Shown piece by piece: positions 42,445 through 51,817 of a stretch of 64,000 nt of DNA; the stretch's first letter is position 1, and every line of letters begins with the position of its first letter. The notes beneath the pieces were generated by a model that searched no databases, was not told the DNA's origin, and worked only from the letters and a program-made list of their open reading frames with translations. Source of the stretch: Chitinophagales bacterium (lineage in GTDB: Bacteria; Bacteroidota; Bacteroidia; Chitinophagales; Saprospiraceae); the NCBI GenBank assembly GCA_013298845.1, contig JAAFJN010000016.1, forward strand, positions 1 through 64,000, read 5' to 3'. Made by a program: the position numbers and the translations under genes.

Positions 42445-45400
42445 TTAATCAATTAACTGCCCAAATTTATCAATAACAAACAAGCGCCCGTCTTTTTTAA
42501 CGTGAAAACGGTCGTTGCCCATCGAATAAATATCGTCGTATTGTGGCTCGACCATTACTTTGTCCATGGCGTTGTACATACCGTACAACTGCTCTTTTTT
42601 GATCAAAAACACCAAATTATTGTCGTAAACGCTCCGAATTTGGTCGTACACGGGCGGCAACACCCATTCACCCTTGATATTAACCACGCCCCGTTTTTCG
42701 GTGCCTTTGCCGCGCACCTGAAAATGAAAATCGGCTTGTTCGTACAATAGACTTGCATCGGTAAAATCAAACGGCATTTGGGTATAAGCCAGGCAGGTAG
42801 TATCGAGCGGAAAATAAGCAAAACGATACGATTTGTCCAGTTTTTGCGCAGCCCGCTGGCCATCCGTCCCAATGAGAAAAAACGCGCCATTTTGTTTTAC
42901 GGCGGCAAACCGCTCCTCGTACCCCCGGAAACGGTCGGCAAAATCAAATTGAGGTTCGGCGACAAAGGCACCATCGGTGGAGATATACCCCCATTTTCCG
43001 CCTTTTTTTACGGGCGCAATGCCCTGGTCAAATTCGTAAGCGTCTTCCCATTCGGCTCCCGACATGGGCACACCGCCTTTCAGCACGTGCAGGTATTTGC
43101 CGCCGTTGCTCACCACAAAATGGTTTTCGTTGGTTGCCGGCAAAATGGTTTCGTAAGCCACGGGCAACAATTGTCGGCCGTTGGCGTCCATTGCCCCTTT
43201 GAGCGGGCCTTTTTCCACCACAATGCAGTTGTAGGTTGGTCCGTTGTACGCCGTGTAGATATCATCGTTCACCGGTTTGCCACTTTTGGACCAAAACTGA
43301 ATTTGGCCGTTGCGGGTAGTAGCAATGAGGTTCGACACGTGGGCAATATGGTCAAAAATCGGTGCCAGCACAATTTGGCCTTTAGCGTCAATCATGCCCG
43401 TTGTGGAACCGGCGTTTTCTTTAAAAATAATGTCGTTACTGCTGGTGAAAGAGATATAATTGCATTTTTTTTCAAAAACCAATTTATTTTCCCGGAAAAA
43501 CGACCACGTCTCGCCTTTTTTGGCCAAAATGCCCATCCAGTTGACACGGGTTTCTTCGTAGTCGCTGCCCACAATTTTTTGGCTGGCGGGATCGTACAAT
43601 GCCCGGCGTTTGCCCTCGTGCAGGGTGAGCAAAAAGCCGTCACCTTCCTCAATTTTATCGTAAGTGGGGGCCAGCACTTCCCGGCAATCGGAGTCCATGA
43701 GGCCGTATTTGCCTTTGACCCGAATCAAAAACAGCGATTTGGCCAGTGGAATCCGCACGTTGCAACTTTGAATATCCTCGTAAGTATCGGAGGTCCATTT
43801 TTTTTCGGCAATGGAATACACCCCGACCTGGCCGTTTTTGCGCACCAAAATCAAATCCTGGCCAATGGTGCGCGGGGGATCGTCGTATTGGCCCATCGGT
43901 ATACACACTTTACCATCGAGGGTAAATACGCCGTATTGGTCAACGCCCTGTACGCCCACCACCAAATCCTGAGCAATGGAAAACAGACTGGTGTAGGTGC
44001 ACGGTATGATTGTTTTGATGTTTTTGTCCACCAACCCGTAATACCCCTTTTGGACCACCATATAGTGACCATTGGGGCCAAAAGAGGAAAGTTGCTCAAA
44101 GTCAAAACGCCATTTTTTGCCGGTTTTTTGGTTGTACAAATAACGTTTGGCACCTTTTTTATAACCGTAAAAATCCTCCGATAAATAGTATAAGGAGTCG
44201 CATTTTACGCGATATTCCGTTTTGCCACTGCCGTTGATGAGTTCCCAGGTATCGGCCTCGGCTTTTAGCACCAATATTTGTTCGTATTTCTTTTTAAATG
44301 GGCCACCGGGCATTTTGTAATCGGCGTACACAAACGAACGCGGCGACATCAGTTTGCCATCGCGGTGATATACCTGATAGCGGCCATCAAGGGTGTGTAC
44401 AAAAATAAAAGAAAGGTTGAAAGAAATGTTGCGCCCCTTGACAATGGCTGCGGGCGTCAGTGATTTTTCTTTAAAAAGGTAAAATTCGTTGCCTTTTTGG
44501 CCGTAATAATAGGCTAAAGTATCCCATTCAAAACCGGACAACATTTTCCCGGAATAACTGACACAGCCATATTTACCACTCACCGGATGCTGTACAATGT
44601 AGTTATTTTCGTCCATATCCACCGAATTGCCGTCGGGGAGTTTGGTCAGGTGTATCGGCAACAGGGGTTGGGTTTGGTGAATGCGGTACAATTGCCATCC
44701 CGGCTCGGTTTTCCCCCAAAAAAACTGATCATTTTCGGGCACGGCGCGGCTGATATTATCAAAACTCCCCTGGTGAACGACCTGCCCGTCGAGATCAAAA
44801 ATACGCCACTGGCGATTTTTTCGGAGGTAAACCACGCGTTTTTGGTCAGTTTGCAGCACATCATCGTATTCAATGGGCAAAATGAGGCGACCATCGTGGG
44901 CGACAATGCCCCAACGCAGGTTTTTTTGCACCAAAAAACGCCCTTGCACCAACGGGCGAATTTCGTCGTACCGCGCTTCCTGAACAAACCCGGTGGACGG
45001 GATATACCAGCCGGTACTGCCGTTTTTTTGGTAACTGATGCTCATGTCGCGCATATTGCTCCAGTGTTGGGTTTGGGGGGCTTCCACGTCGCTCAGTCGC
45101 AGGTTTCCGTTGTGATCGAGGATTTGGCAAAGGCCGTTATCGGCGTTGCACAAAGAAATATAAGTATTGGCAACGTTGATGTCATATTGGCCTTTGGGCA
45201 ACCGAATCCAGCCTTTTTCGAGGTGATAAATGGAATCTTGTGCGGGTCTATTGTAAATAAACTGGTTGGTATGGCCTGCGTTGGTGATGCGGCGGGCGAT
45301 TTCCAACTGTTGGTTTTTGGCCGAAAAAACAAAAAATGAATCGAGGGTAAACGCAAGGATTTTGCCCGAATACACCTCAAGATAGTTGTAACGAATGGGC

Positions 45401-46395
45401 AAAACCAACGATTTTCCGTCAAAAATCCCCATTACATCGTTTTGGCCCACCATCAACAACGGCGACATGACCATACTTTCCGGGTTGTAGGTATCGGGCA
45501 TTCTGGTTTCGTACAGAGATGTTATGAAACTGTACTCGGCGGGCAAAATAAGGTTGCCTTTTTTGTCCCAAACTCCGTGTTTTTTTTGCGCCGAACTAAA
45601 GATATAGTAGTCCTGCTCGGCATTCAAGTAGTAGACAGGTATGCGTTCGGTGCCCGGCTTTTCGTCGTAATGGTAGTAAGTTGCGGGCGCGTCGGCGCGT
45701 TCGGTCGTGCCCCAGAAACCCATACTGTCGTTGTCCATTGCAAAAATGGAATAATAACGGCGTTTGCCCGTCCAGCCCTTTGTGGGGTTAATGAGCAATT
45801 TTTGGTCTCCTTCGGAGTCGATCCAATAATCGTTTTTGAAGTATTCCATTTCGTGGAAACGTGGCTTCACCACCCAACGCCCCCGGGCATCCATCAGTCC
45901 CAATTTATCGGTACTGTCGCGGGCGATGTAGAGGCCATTCTCCGGGCCGGATATAATTTGGGGGCTGGGGAACGGGCTGAGTTGGCCCTGGGCATCAAAA
46001 TTATATTTTTGGCCATCGGTTTCGAGGACAAAGGTATTGTTGGGCAGGGCGCTAAAATAGCGGCCTTTTTGGTAAGGGATAAAAACCGAGCCATCCGGGC
46101 GAAAAAGCGCTACCTTATTGGCCTTTTGGGCCATAAAATAGGGCGACGGGAAACATTGGCTCAAATAATCAACGGAATCAATGACGGCTTTTCCCTGCCG
46201 ATTGATCAGGCTATGCCATTTGCCGCGCTCCACGAGGGCAATATTGGAATCAATGGGCTGAAACTGGTCGTACGTTAACCAATAATTGGGGATTTTTGCG
46301 GCCCAATAATCGTGCAGCGGGACGGGTTGTGCGGTTAATTGGTTGGCGAAAAAAAATAATAACGCAAGGGCGAGTACGGGGTGTATTTTGGGCAT
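42445..46395 (-). CDS. Secreted giant WG-repeat protein
   Basis: 1316 residues with a signal peptide (FFANQLTAQ). More than a dozen WG/KWG beta repeats of the form xGxxDxxGxxxxPxxYD, e.g. GLMDARGRWVVKPRFHEM, GIVAHDGRLILPIEYDDV, GMIDAKGQIVLAPIFDHI and KKGGKWGYISTDGAFVAEPQ. WG repeats form extended beta ribbons or propellers of unknown role, common in Bacteroidota and Leptospira surface proteins. No sorting domain at the C-terminus, so probably periplasmic. Single-gene unit; 236 bp separate it from the divergent cytochrome operon. Confidence 0.85.
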   Translation of the reverse strand: MPKIHPVLALALLFFFANQLTAQPVPLHDYWAAKIPNYWLTYDQFQPIDSNIALVERGKWHSLINRQGKAVIDSVDYLSQCFPSPYFMAQKANKVALFRPDGSVFIPYQKGRYFSALPNNTFVLETDGQKYNFDAQGQLSPFPSPQIISGPENGLYIARDSTDKLGLMDARGRWVVKPRFHEMEYFKNDYWIDSEGDQKLLINPTKGWTGKRRYYSIFAMDNDSMGFWGTTERADAPATYYHYDEKPGTERIPVYYLNAEQDYYIFSSAQKKHGVWDKKGNLILPAEYSFITSLYETRMPDTYNPESMVMSPLLMVGQNDVMGIFDGKSLVLPIRYNYLEVYSGKILAFTLDSFFVFSAKNQQLEIARRITNAGHTNQFIYNRPAQDSIYHLEKGWIRLPKGQYDINVANTYISLCNADNGLCQILDHNGNLRLSDVEAPQTQHWSNMRDMSISYQKNGSTGWYIPSTGFVQEARYDEIRPLVQGRFLVQKNLRWGIVAHDGRLILPIEYDDVLQTDQKRVVYLRKNRQWRIFDLDGQVVHQGSFDNISRAVPENDQFFWGKTEPGWQLYRIHQTQPLLPIHLTKLPDGNSVDMDENNYIVQHPVSGKYGCVSYSGKMLSGFEWDTLAYYYGQKGNEFYLFKEKSLTPAAIVKGRNISFNLSFIFVHTLDGRYQVYHRDGKLMSPRSFVYADYKMPGGPFKKKYEQILVLKAEADTWELINGSGKTEYRVKCDSLYYLSEDFYGYKKGAKRYLYNQKTGKKWRFDFEQLSSFGPNGHYMVVQKGYYGLVDKNIKTIIPCTYTSLFSIAQDLVVGVQGVDQYGVFTLDGKVCIPMGQYDDPPRTIGQDLILVRKNGQVGVYSIAEKKWTSDTYEDIQSCNVRIPLAKSLFLIRVKGKYGLMDSDCREVLAPTYDKIEEGDGFLLTLHEGKRRALYDPASQKIVGSDYEETRVNWMGILAKKGETWSFFRENKLVFEKKCNYISFTSSNDIIFKENAGSTTGMIDAKGQIVLAPIFDHIAHVSNLIATTRNGQIQFWSKSGKPVNDDIYTAYNGPTYNCIVVEKGPLKGAMDANGRQLLPVAYETILPATNENHFVVSNGGKYLHVLKGGVPMSGAEWEDAYEFDQGIAPVKKGGKWGYISTDGAFVAEPQFDFADRFRGYEERFAAVKQNGAFFLIGTDGQRAAQKLDKSYRFAYFPLDTTCLAYTQMPFDFTDASLLYEQADFHFQVRGKGTEKRGVVNIKGEWVLPPVYDQIRSVYDNNLVFLIKKEQLYGMYNAMDKVMVEPQYDDIYSMGNDRFHVKKDGRLFVIDKFGQLID

Positions 46396-46527
46396 GGTAC
46401 GATAGCGTAATATGGCTGTTTGTAATTAATGTGCAATAGACGCTAAAACGTGAATTTTATTGGAAAACAAATGTAAATAATGCAACGATTTGGCCAGACT
46501 ATTCCCTAAAAGAACAACTGTACATTG

Positions 46528-46535
46528 TATCTTTG
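46528..46535 (+). promoter_or_regulatory. -7 box TATCTTTG of the cytochrome/DUF5777 operon
   Basis: Exact TAnnTTTG; leader about 93 nt to the ATG at 46632. Confidence 0.55.
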
Positions 46536-46631
46536 CGGTTCGATCTATCGCTTAAAACCGTTTTGAAACCTTTGATATGCTCTTAGATTGCTGTTAATAT
46601 ACCCGTATTTTCCTTCTAAAACACTTAATTT

Positions 46632-47303
46632 ATGTTCAACACCACACTCAAAAGTGCGCTCCGTTTCCTGACGGTGGGCCTTTTTTCCGTACTCTTATGG
46701 AATGCCTGTAAAAGAGAGTACATTGAAACGGATCCCGTTTGTTTCCAACGCGATGTACAACCCATCATCACGTCCAACTGCACCCAAAGCGGTTGCCACA
46801 ACAGTACCGACCGCGAAAAAGGACGCGATTACTCCACCTACGACGGCATTATGCGCGACGTAGAACCCGGCAATTACCGCCAAAGTGAACTGTACAAAGT
46901 ATTGGTCACCATTGGCCCCGAAGTCATGCCCAAGTCGCCGTATAACCGGTTAAGCAAAGACCAGATTCGCACCATTGCCACCTGGATTGAAGAAGGTGCG
47001 ACCAATGATTCCTGCGCGGTGTCTACCTGCGACACCACGGGCGTTATGTCGTACACCACCCGGGTAAAACCCATTTTACAAAATAACTGCAACGGCTGCC
47101 ACGGCGGTACGGCAGCGGCCGGTGCCGGCATTGTGTTGTCGGCTTATACCAGCGTAAAAATTTCGGTGGATAATGGCTCCCTGTTGGGTTCCATCGAACA
47201 CACGGGCGGTTTTTCGGCCATGCCCTCGGGCGGCGGGAAATTGGCGAATTGCGACATTGCCGTCATCAAAAAATGGATCAACGCCGGAGCGCCCAACAAC
47301 TAA
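46632..47303 (+). CDS. Two-motif c-type cytochrome lipoprotein with a CX4CH site
   Basis: 223 residues, lipobox LWNAC (Cys 26). Two modules of about 90 residues each: first FQRDVQPIITSNCTQSGCH with CTQSGCH at 50-56, i.e. C-x4-C-H, second VKPILQNNCNGCHGG with CNGCH at 153-157. Each module ends in a helix with MP (EVMPKSPYNRLS; SAMPSGGGKL) that could give the distal Met and in xxIxxWIxxGA. Resembles planctomycete-type cytochrome c modules. First gene of an operon with a DUF5777 barrel and a paralogous cytochrome; probably on the outside of the inner or outer membrane in electron transfer. Confidence 0.8.
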   Translation: MFNTTLKSALRFLTVGLFSVLLWNACKREYIETDPVCFQRDVQPIITSNCTQSGCHNSTDREKGRDYSTYDGIMRDVEPGNYRQSELYKVLVTIGPEVMPKSPYNRLSKDQIRTIATWIEEGATNDSCAVSTCDTTGVMSYTTRVKPILQNNCNGCHGGTAAAGAGIVLSAYTSVKISVDNGSLLGSIEHTGGFSAMPSGGGKLANCDIAVIKKWINAGAPNN

Positions 47304-47332
47304 CCCTTATTTTTCAACTTACCAACGCCGTT

Positions 47333-48211
47333 ATGCGCTATATACTTTTATTCTTTTTGGTTTCTTTGCAATTAAACGCCCAGGATCCCGCCGAGGACCT
47401 GTTGAGCGGATTTGCCGACAATAATGCCCGCGATTACGCCACCAATGCCTTCAAATCGCCCCGGGTGATTAATGGCAACAGCATCGAAATGTTGCCGTTT
47501 GGGGTGCTCGACTTTAGAATTTTGCACCGTTTTGGAGAACTTTCCGGCGGCGGCTACGAATTATTTGGCCTCGACCAGGCATCCATGCGGATGGGCTTCG
47601 ACTACGGAATTTCTAAAAACCTGATGGTGGGTTTCGGGCGCAGTACGTTTAAAAAAGAGGTGGATGGTTTTGTAAAATACCGTCTTTTGTGGCAATCAAC
47701 GGGCAAAACCAACATACCCGTTTCGGTGATTTGGGCAAGTGGCATGACCATCAACGGCCTCAAAACCCCGGAAGCACAGGTGGAAACGACCTTCGACCGC
47801 CGCCTGTCGTACTACCACCAGGTAATTATTGGCCGCAAGTTTAGCGACCGTTTCAGCCTTCAAATTGCGCCCATGGTGGTGCACCGCAACCTGGCCCCGA
47901 GTATTGTGGACCCCAACGATGTATTTGCCGTTGGCCTTGGTGGTCGTTGGAAATTTACCAAAAGGGTCGCCCTCACTTGGGACGGCTATTATACCATCAA
48001 TGCTTTTGCCAACGACATCAAACGAATTCCGTTGTCGCTCGGGGTGGATATTGAAACGGGTGGCCACGTATTCCAGTTGCACCTCTCCAATTCCACGGGC
48101 ATGAACGAACGCGCTTTTTTGCTGGATGAAAACGGCAATTGGGCGGCGGGCAATATCCGGCTCGGGTTTAATATCTCGCGTTGGTTTCAAATTCAAAACA
48201 GAAAAATCTAA
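47333..48211 (+). CDS. DUF5777 outer-membrane beta-barrel protein
   Basis: 292 residues from the ATG at 47333 (signal peptide MRYILLFFLVSLQLNAQ; an upstream in-frame start would lie inside the preceding gene). DUF5777 pattern: VINGNSIEMLPFGVLDFRILHRFG, DQASMRMGFDYGISKNLMVGFGRS, and a beta-barrel of about 12 strands ending RLGFNISRWF. Function unknown. The 29-nt and 6-nt gaps to the flanking cytochrome genes suggest one operon, so a porin-like partner for an outer-membrane cytochrome pair is an attractive inference. Confidence 0.82.
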   Translation: MRYILLFFLVSLQLNAQDPAEDLLSGFADNNARDYATNAFKSPRVINGNSIEMLPFGVLDFRILHRFGELSGGGYELFGLDQASMRMGFDYGISKNLMVGFGRSTFKKEVDGFVKYRLLWQSTGKTNIPVSVIWASGMTINGLKTPEAQVETTFDRRLSYYHQVIIGRKFSDRFSLQIAPMVVHRNLAPSIVDPNDVFAVGLGGRWKFTKRVALTWDGYYTINAFANDIKRIPLSLGVDIETGGHVFQLHLSNSTGMNERAFLLDENGNWAAGNIRLGFNISRWFQIQNRKI

Positions 48212-48217
48212 AATACG

Positions 48218-48994
48218 ATGCATCACTTCTATCCAATCGCCCCCTTGCTGCTGCTCTCCGTTTTTATCTATTTCGCCTGCCAGCGCGAAGCCGTCCCCAC
48301 ACTACCGGAAGAGCCTACCATTATTATTACGCCGGACGGTGACACCATTTACGTCACCAGTACCGACACCATTTATATCAACAACCCGGCCCCGACAACG
48401 TTGCACCCGTGCAGCCCCGATACCGTGTATTTCGAGCAGCAATTGTTGCCCTTGTTGCAGTCCAACTGCGCCATGCCCAATTGCCACGATAATATTTCGC
48501 ACGAAGAAAATGTTTGGCTCACCAGTTACGAACACGTGCTCACTACGGGCGGCGTGCGCCTGAACAGCCCGACCCAAAGTAAACTGTACACGTCTACGTC
48601 GCCCAATGCAAGTGAACGAATGCCACCACCACCGCTGGCCCCACTTACTGCGGCCCAACGGGCGCTGATTTTGAAATGGATTCAACAGGGTGCGCAGGAT
48701 TTACACTGCGACGGCGCCTGCGATACCACCCAATTTGCGTACACCGCCGATATTAAACCCATTTTGGCCCTGCGCTGCAATGGTTGTCACGGGGCGGTTA
48801 GCCCATCCGGCAACCTCAATTACACCACGTACGTCGGGGTAAAAGCCAGTGTAAACGACGGCAAGTTTTGGGCGAGTATTGTGCACGCCAGCGGGGTAAA
48901 ACCCATGCCTTATCCGGTCGGAAGTGCACTCATACCCGACTGTGACCGGATAAAAATTAAAAAATGGATTGACGCTGGCGCACCGGAGAACTAA
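48218..48994 (+). CDS. Second two-motif c-type cytochrome lipoprotein with a CX4CH site
   Basis: 258 residues, lipobox YFAC (Cys 21), a Thr/Ile-rich linker of about 40 residues, then two modules: LLPLLQSNCAMPNCH with CAMPNCH at 84-90 (again C-x4-C-H) and IKPILALRCNGCHG with CNGCH at 187-191. Module ends SERMPPPPLAPLTAAQRALILKWIQQGA and KPMPYPVGSALIPDCDRIKIKKWIDAGA match the paralogue at 46632. Probably haem-bearing; whether the C-x4-C-H site is loaded with haem is not certain. Confidence 0.8.
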   Translation: MHHFYPIAPLLLLSVFIYFACQREAVPTLPEEPTIIITPDGDTIYVTSTDTIYINNPAPTTLHPCSPDTVYFEQQLLPLLQSNCAMPNCHDNISHEENVWLTSYEHVLTTGGVRLNSPTQSKLYTSTSPNASERMPPPPLAPLTAAQRALILKWIQQGAQDLHCDGACDTTQFAYTADIKPILALRCNGCHGAVSPSGNLNYTTYVGVKASVNDGKFWASIVHASGVKPMPYPVGSALIPDCDRIKIKKWIDAGAPEN

Positions 48995-49017
48995 CTCTAC
49001 TTATTTTGTGGGCAAAT

Positions 49018-49087
49018 GCAGTATGTCCTGCGTTGTATAAACGGGTGAGATCACCTCATCCCAACGTTTTATCATTCCTTTTTTTAA
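49018..49087 (+). other. Structured leader before the cystathionine gamma-synthase-type gene
   Basis: Hairpins GCAG/CTGC (49018-49031) and GGGTGA/TCATCCC (49043-49062), then a T-run just before the start codon. A TTATTTTG -7-like box is near 48999-49007. This resembles an attenuator, but I cannot match it to a riboswitch. Confidence 0.25.
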
Positions 49088-49089
49088 AA

Positions 49090-50214
49090 ATGCAACTCAG
49101 TACCCAACTCATTCACGAAGGTCACATTGAAGATAATAGCCGGGCGGTGATGTCGCCCATCGTGTTATCCACCACTTTTGAACGCGGCGACGATGGCCTT
49201 TCGTTTCCCGCCGGTTACCTCTATTCCCGCTACGATAACCCCAATCGCCACGCGCTGGAAACCAAACTGGCGCTCATGGAAAACGGCGCGGCGGCCGTTA
49301 CTTTCGCTTCCGGTTTAGCGGCGGCCACGGCGGTGTTTCAAAGCCTGCGCAGCGGCGACCACGTGCTGTTACCCGATGATACTTATTTTGGGGTGCGCAA
49401 TATTTTGGCCAAATTATTCCCCCAATTCGGGGTCGAATTTAGCCTCGTGGATATGCTGGATTTGGCGCAGGTGCAAGCCGAAATTCGGCCCAATACCCGC
49501 TTGGTTTGGCTCGAAACGCCGTCCAATCCCCGCGTAAAACTCACCGATATTGCCGCCGTAGTGGCCATTGCCCGCCAACACGGGTGTTTTACGGTAGCCG
49601 ATAACACGTGGGCAACGCCGTATTTTACCAAACCCCTGGATTTGGGCGTGGATATTTCGTTGCATTCCACCACCAAATACATCGGCGGCCACTCCGATGT
49701 ATTGGGCGGTGCTTTGATTTTTAAAGCAATGGACGAACGTTACGAATTTATCCGAACCTACCAAAAAACGGGCGGCGCGGTGCCGTCGCCGTTCGATTGT
49801 TGGTTGTTGTGCCGTAGTTTGGCCACGTTTACGGCCCGAATGCCCATTCACGCCGCCAACGCGTTGCAATTGGCGCAATGGTTGCAACAGCATCCGGCGG
49901 TAGAGGCGGTACTGTATCCGGGCCTGCCCGATAACCCGCAACACGACATCGCTTTGCGCCAAATGAAAGGTGGCTTTGGCGGTATGATGTCCATTTTGGT
50001 CAAAGGCGGACAAGAAGCGGCGTTGCGTTTTTGCGGTAAATTGCGGATTTTCCAACACGCCACCAGTTTGGGCGGCGTGGAAAGCCTGATTGAACACCGG
50101 CGCTCGGTCGAAGGCCCGGAATCACCCAGCCCCGATAATTTATTGCGCATTTCGGTGGGCATTGAGGCCGTAGAAGACCTCATTGCCGATATGGAACAGG
50201 CATTTGACAAATAA
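49090..50214 (+). CDS. Cystathionine gamma-synthase/gamma-lyase-type PLP enzyme
   Basis: 374 residues from the ATG at 49090 (the longer frame starting at 49006 has no family likeness in its first 28 residues). Trans-sulfuration fold: LYSRYDNPNRHALE, FASGLAAATAVF, Asp in ADNTWATPYFTKP, PLP Lys196 in HSTTKYIGGHSDVLGG and the loop SLGGVESLIEHR that marks cystathionine synthases/lyases. Catalyses gamma-replacement or gamma-elimination on homoserine- or cysteine-derived substrates in methionine/cysteine metabolism. One nucleotide separates it from the convergent gene. Confidence 0.9.
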   Translation: MQLSTQLIHEGHIEDNSRAVMSPIVLSTTFERGDDGLSFPAGYLYSRYDNPNRHALETKLALMENGAAAVTFASGLAAATAVFQSLRSGDHVLLPDDTYFGVRNILAKLFPQFGVEFSLVDMLDLAQVQAEIRPNTRLVWLETPSNPRVKLTDIAAVVAIARQHGCFTVADNTWATPYFTKPLDLGVDISLHSTTKYIGGHSDVLGGALIFKAMDERYEFIRTYQKTGGAVPSPFDCWLLCRSLATFTARMPIHAANALQLAQWLQQHPAVEAVLYPGLPDNPQHDIALRQMKGGFGGMMSILVKGGQEAALRFCGKLRIFQHATSLGGVESLIEHRRSVEGPESPSPDNLLRISVGIEAVEDLIADMEQAFDK

Positions 50215-50215
50215 A

Positions 50216-51757
50216 TTACTTCACAACCACCATTTTAAATCTTGTATTCCCAACCGTACCCAAGTACACGCCCTGCGGTACATCCAGCGGAATATACGTC
50301 GCGGTGGCGGATAATTGGCGGCTTATGACGGGGCGGCCTTGAACATCATGGAGGTATAACCACGGAGATTGAGCCGCTAATGCCGATGTGATTTCTACGG
50401 TAAAGCCATTTTTGACAATATTGGGAAAAATACGCAGGTTTTGCCCCCCATTAGCGTCGGAAACCGACACATTTTCGGGTTGGAGCGCGATGTTTAACTC
50501 CTTAACGGTACCGGCGGTCAACTCCTGAGAAATTGTTTGGCCCAGGTAACCACTGCGCTCTACCCGAATCGCATAAACGCCCGATTGCGCCGCGCCCGTC
50601 GCGTATTTACCGTCCAAATTGGTAGTATCGGCGTTACTGGTCGTTTCCACAAAAACCTTGGTATCGTTGAGCGGAAAACCAGTGGCCGCATCGGTCACTA
50701 CCCCTTTGATGCGTGCGGCGCGGGTGTAGGTGGGTTGGTAAATAAACATCCCTTCGGCTTTGGCCGTGGCAAAAACAATTCCCGAAGGCAGGTACGGATT
50801 GGCATCCCAAACTAAGGAATTGCCCATAATGGCCCAGCCGGTTTCGATCAAATTATACGGATCGGAAGCATCTACAATGGTCAATTGCCCCTGATAAGAG
50901 GGACAAACGAGGTAATCGTCGCCAAAATGCCGCACGTTGTGCACTTCACCGGCGGGGCGTTGCGAGGGCAAATAAATATCCGTCAGGGTAATATTGTCGA
51001 GGTCCGATACATCATAAGCACCAAGGGGCGCAAACGGCACTTCGTCGGCGGTAAACAGGTATTGCCCGGTTTTGGACAATTCCGAGTTATGGTTGAACAA
51101 CGCCGGTGTAGGCTGGGTCGCCAGCAATACCGGATTTGCCCGGTCCTGAATATCAATGACGCTAAATTGCCCCACGTAAATTTCGCTGCCCCACAATGTA
51201 TCGCCGCGTACAAAACCGTCGTGGAGGTAATTGGTGGCGTACTTGCCCACGTAAACGGGATTCCAGGGGTCTTCCAACGAAAACATAACGGCACCATTGA
51301 GGGGGTCCGGGCCACCATAAACGTACAAATAGCCGTCCACCGCGCCCACGGTGTGGCTGCGGATAATTTGATTTTCGGTTAACCCTTCGCCGGTAAATAC
51401 CTTATAATGGATGGTATCGGGCAATTGGCGCAGGTCCACGATGGTAATACCGCTGCCATTGGCTTCGGATCCCACGTAGGCAAATCCGTTCCACACCTTC
51501 ACTTCGCGCCAATTATTGACCAAACCGGGCACCCGAAACCGCCGGACGGGTGCGGTGGGTACCGTTACGTCGTAAATATCCAGCCCCAGGCGGTGCCCGA
51601 TGAGCGCGTATTCGTTGGTGGAACTATCCACGTAATGCCAGCAACCCGCCAGCGTTACCCCGGAATCGTTGGGGACGTGGGCCAAAAGTTGCAGGTTGAG
51701 TTGTGCCTGGGCGTACAACGCCGGGAATAACCATAAAAATAGAAGGTATTTGCGCAT
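50216..51757 (-). CDS. Choice-of-anchor B / LVIVD-type secreted protein with T9SS sorting domain
   Basis: 513 residues from the ATG at 51757 (signal peptide MRKYLLFLWLFPALYAQAQ). Residues about 20-345 are a choice-of-anchor B propeller: GCWHYVDSSTNEYALIGHR, GLDIYDVTVPTAPVRRF, WREVKVWNGFAYVGSE, SHTVGAVDGYLYVYGG, NHNSELSKTGQYLFTADE. Residues about 355-430 form a carboxypeptidase-like/CNA-B beta module (IKGVVTDAATGFPLNDTKV), and about 440-513 a type-A sorting domain (LRIFPNIVKNGFTVEI, YLHDVQGRPV, VPQGVYLGTV). Surface-exposed or released by T9SS. Function unknown. Confidence 0.85.
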   Translation of the reverse strand: MRKYLLFLWLFPALYAQAQLNLQLLAHVPNDSGVTLAGCWHYVDSSTNEYALIGHRLGLDIYDVTVPTAPVRRFRVPGLVNNWREVKVWNGFAYVGSEANGSGITIVDLRQLPDTIHYKVFTGEGLTENQIIRSHTVGAVDGYLYVYGGPDPLNGAVMFSLEDPWNPVYVGKYATNYLHDGFVRGDTLWGSEIYVGQFSVIDIQDRANPVLLATQPTPALFNHNSELSKTGQYLFTADEVPFAPLGAYDVSDLDNITLTDIYLPSQRPAGEVHNVRHFGDDYLVCPSYQGQLTIVDASDPYNLIETGWAIMGNSLVWDANPYLPSGIVFATAKAEGMFIYQPTYTRAARIKGVVTDAATGFPLNDTKVFVETTSNADTTNLDGKYATGAAQSGVYAIRVERSGYLGQTISQELTAGTVKELNIALQPENVSVSDANGGQNLRIFPNIVKNGFTVEITSALAAQSPWLYLHDVQGRPVISRQLSATATYIPLDVPQGVYLGTVGNTRFKMVVVK

Positions 51758-51817
51758 GTTCCTGTTTGTTTGATCAGCAAAGAAACAAAACAATGCAGGG
51801 AAGGAAGTGGTTTTTAT

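Noticed and set aside
49006-49089. Upstream extension of the cystathionine enzyme
   Set aside because: First 28 residues have no family likeness and cover the hairpin leader; the family start is at 49090.
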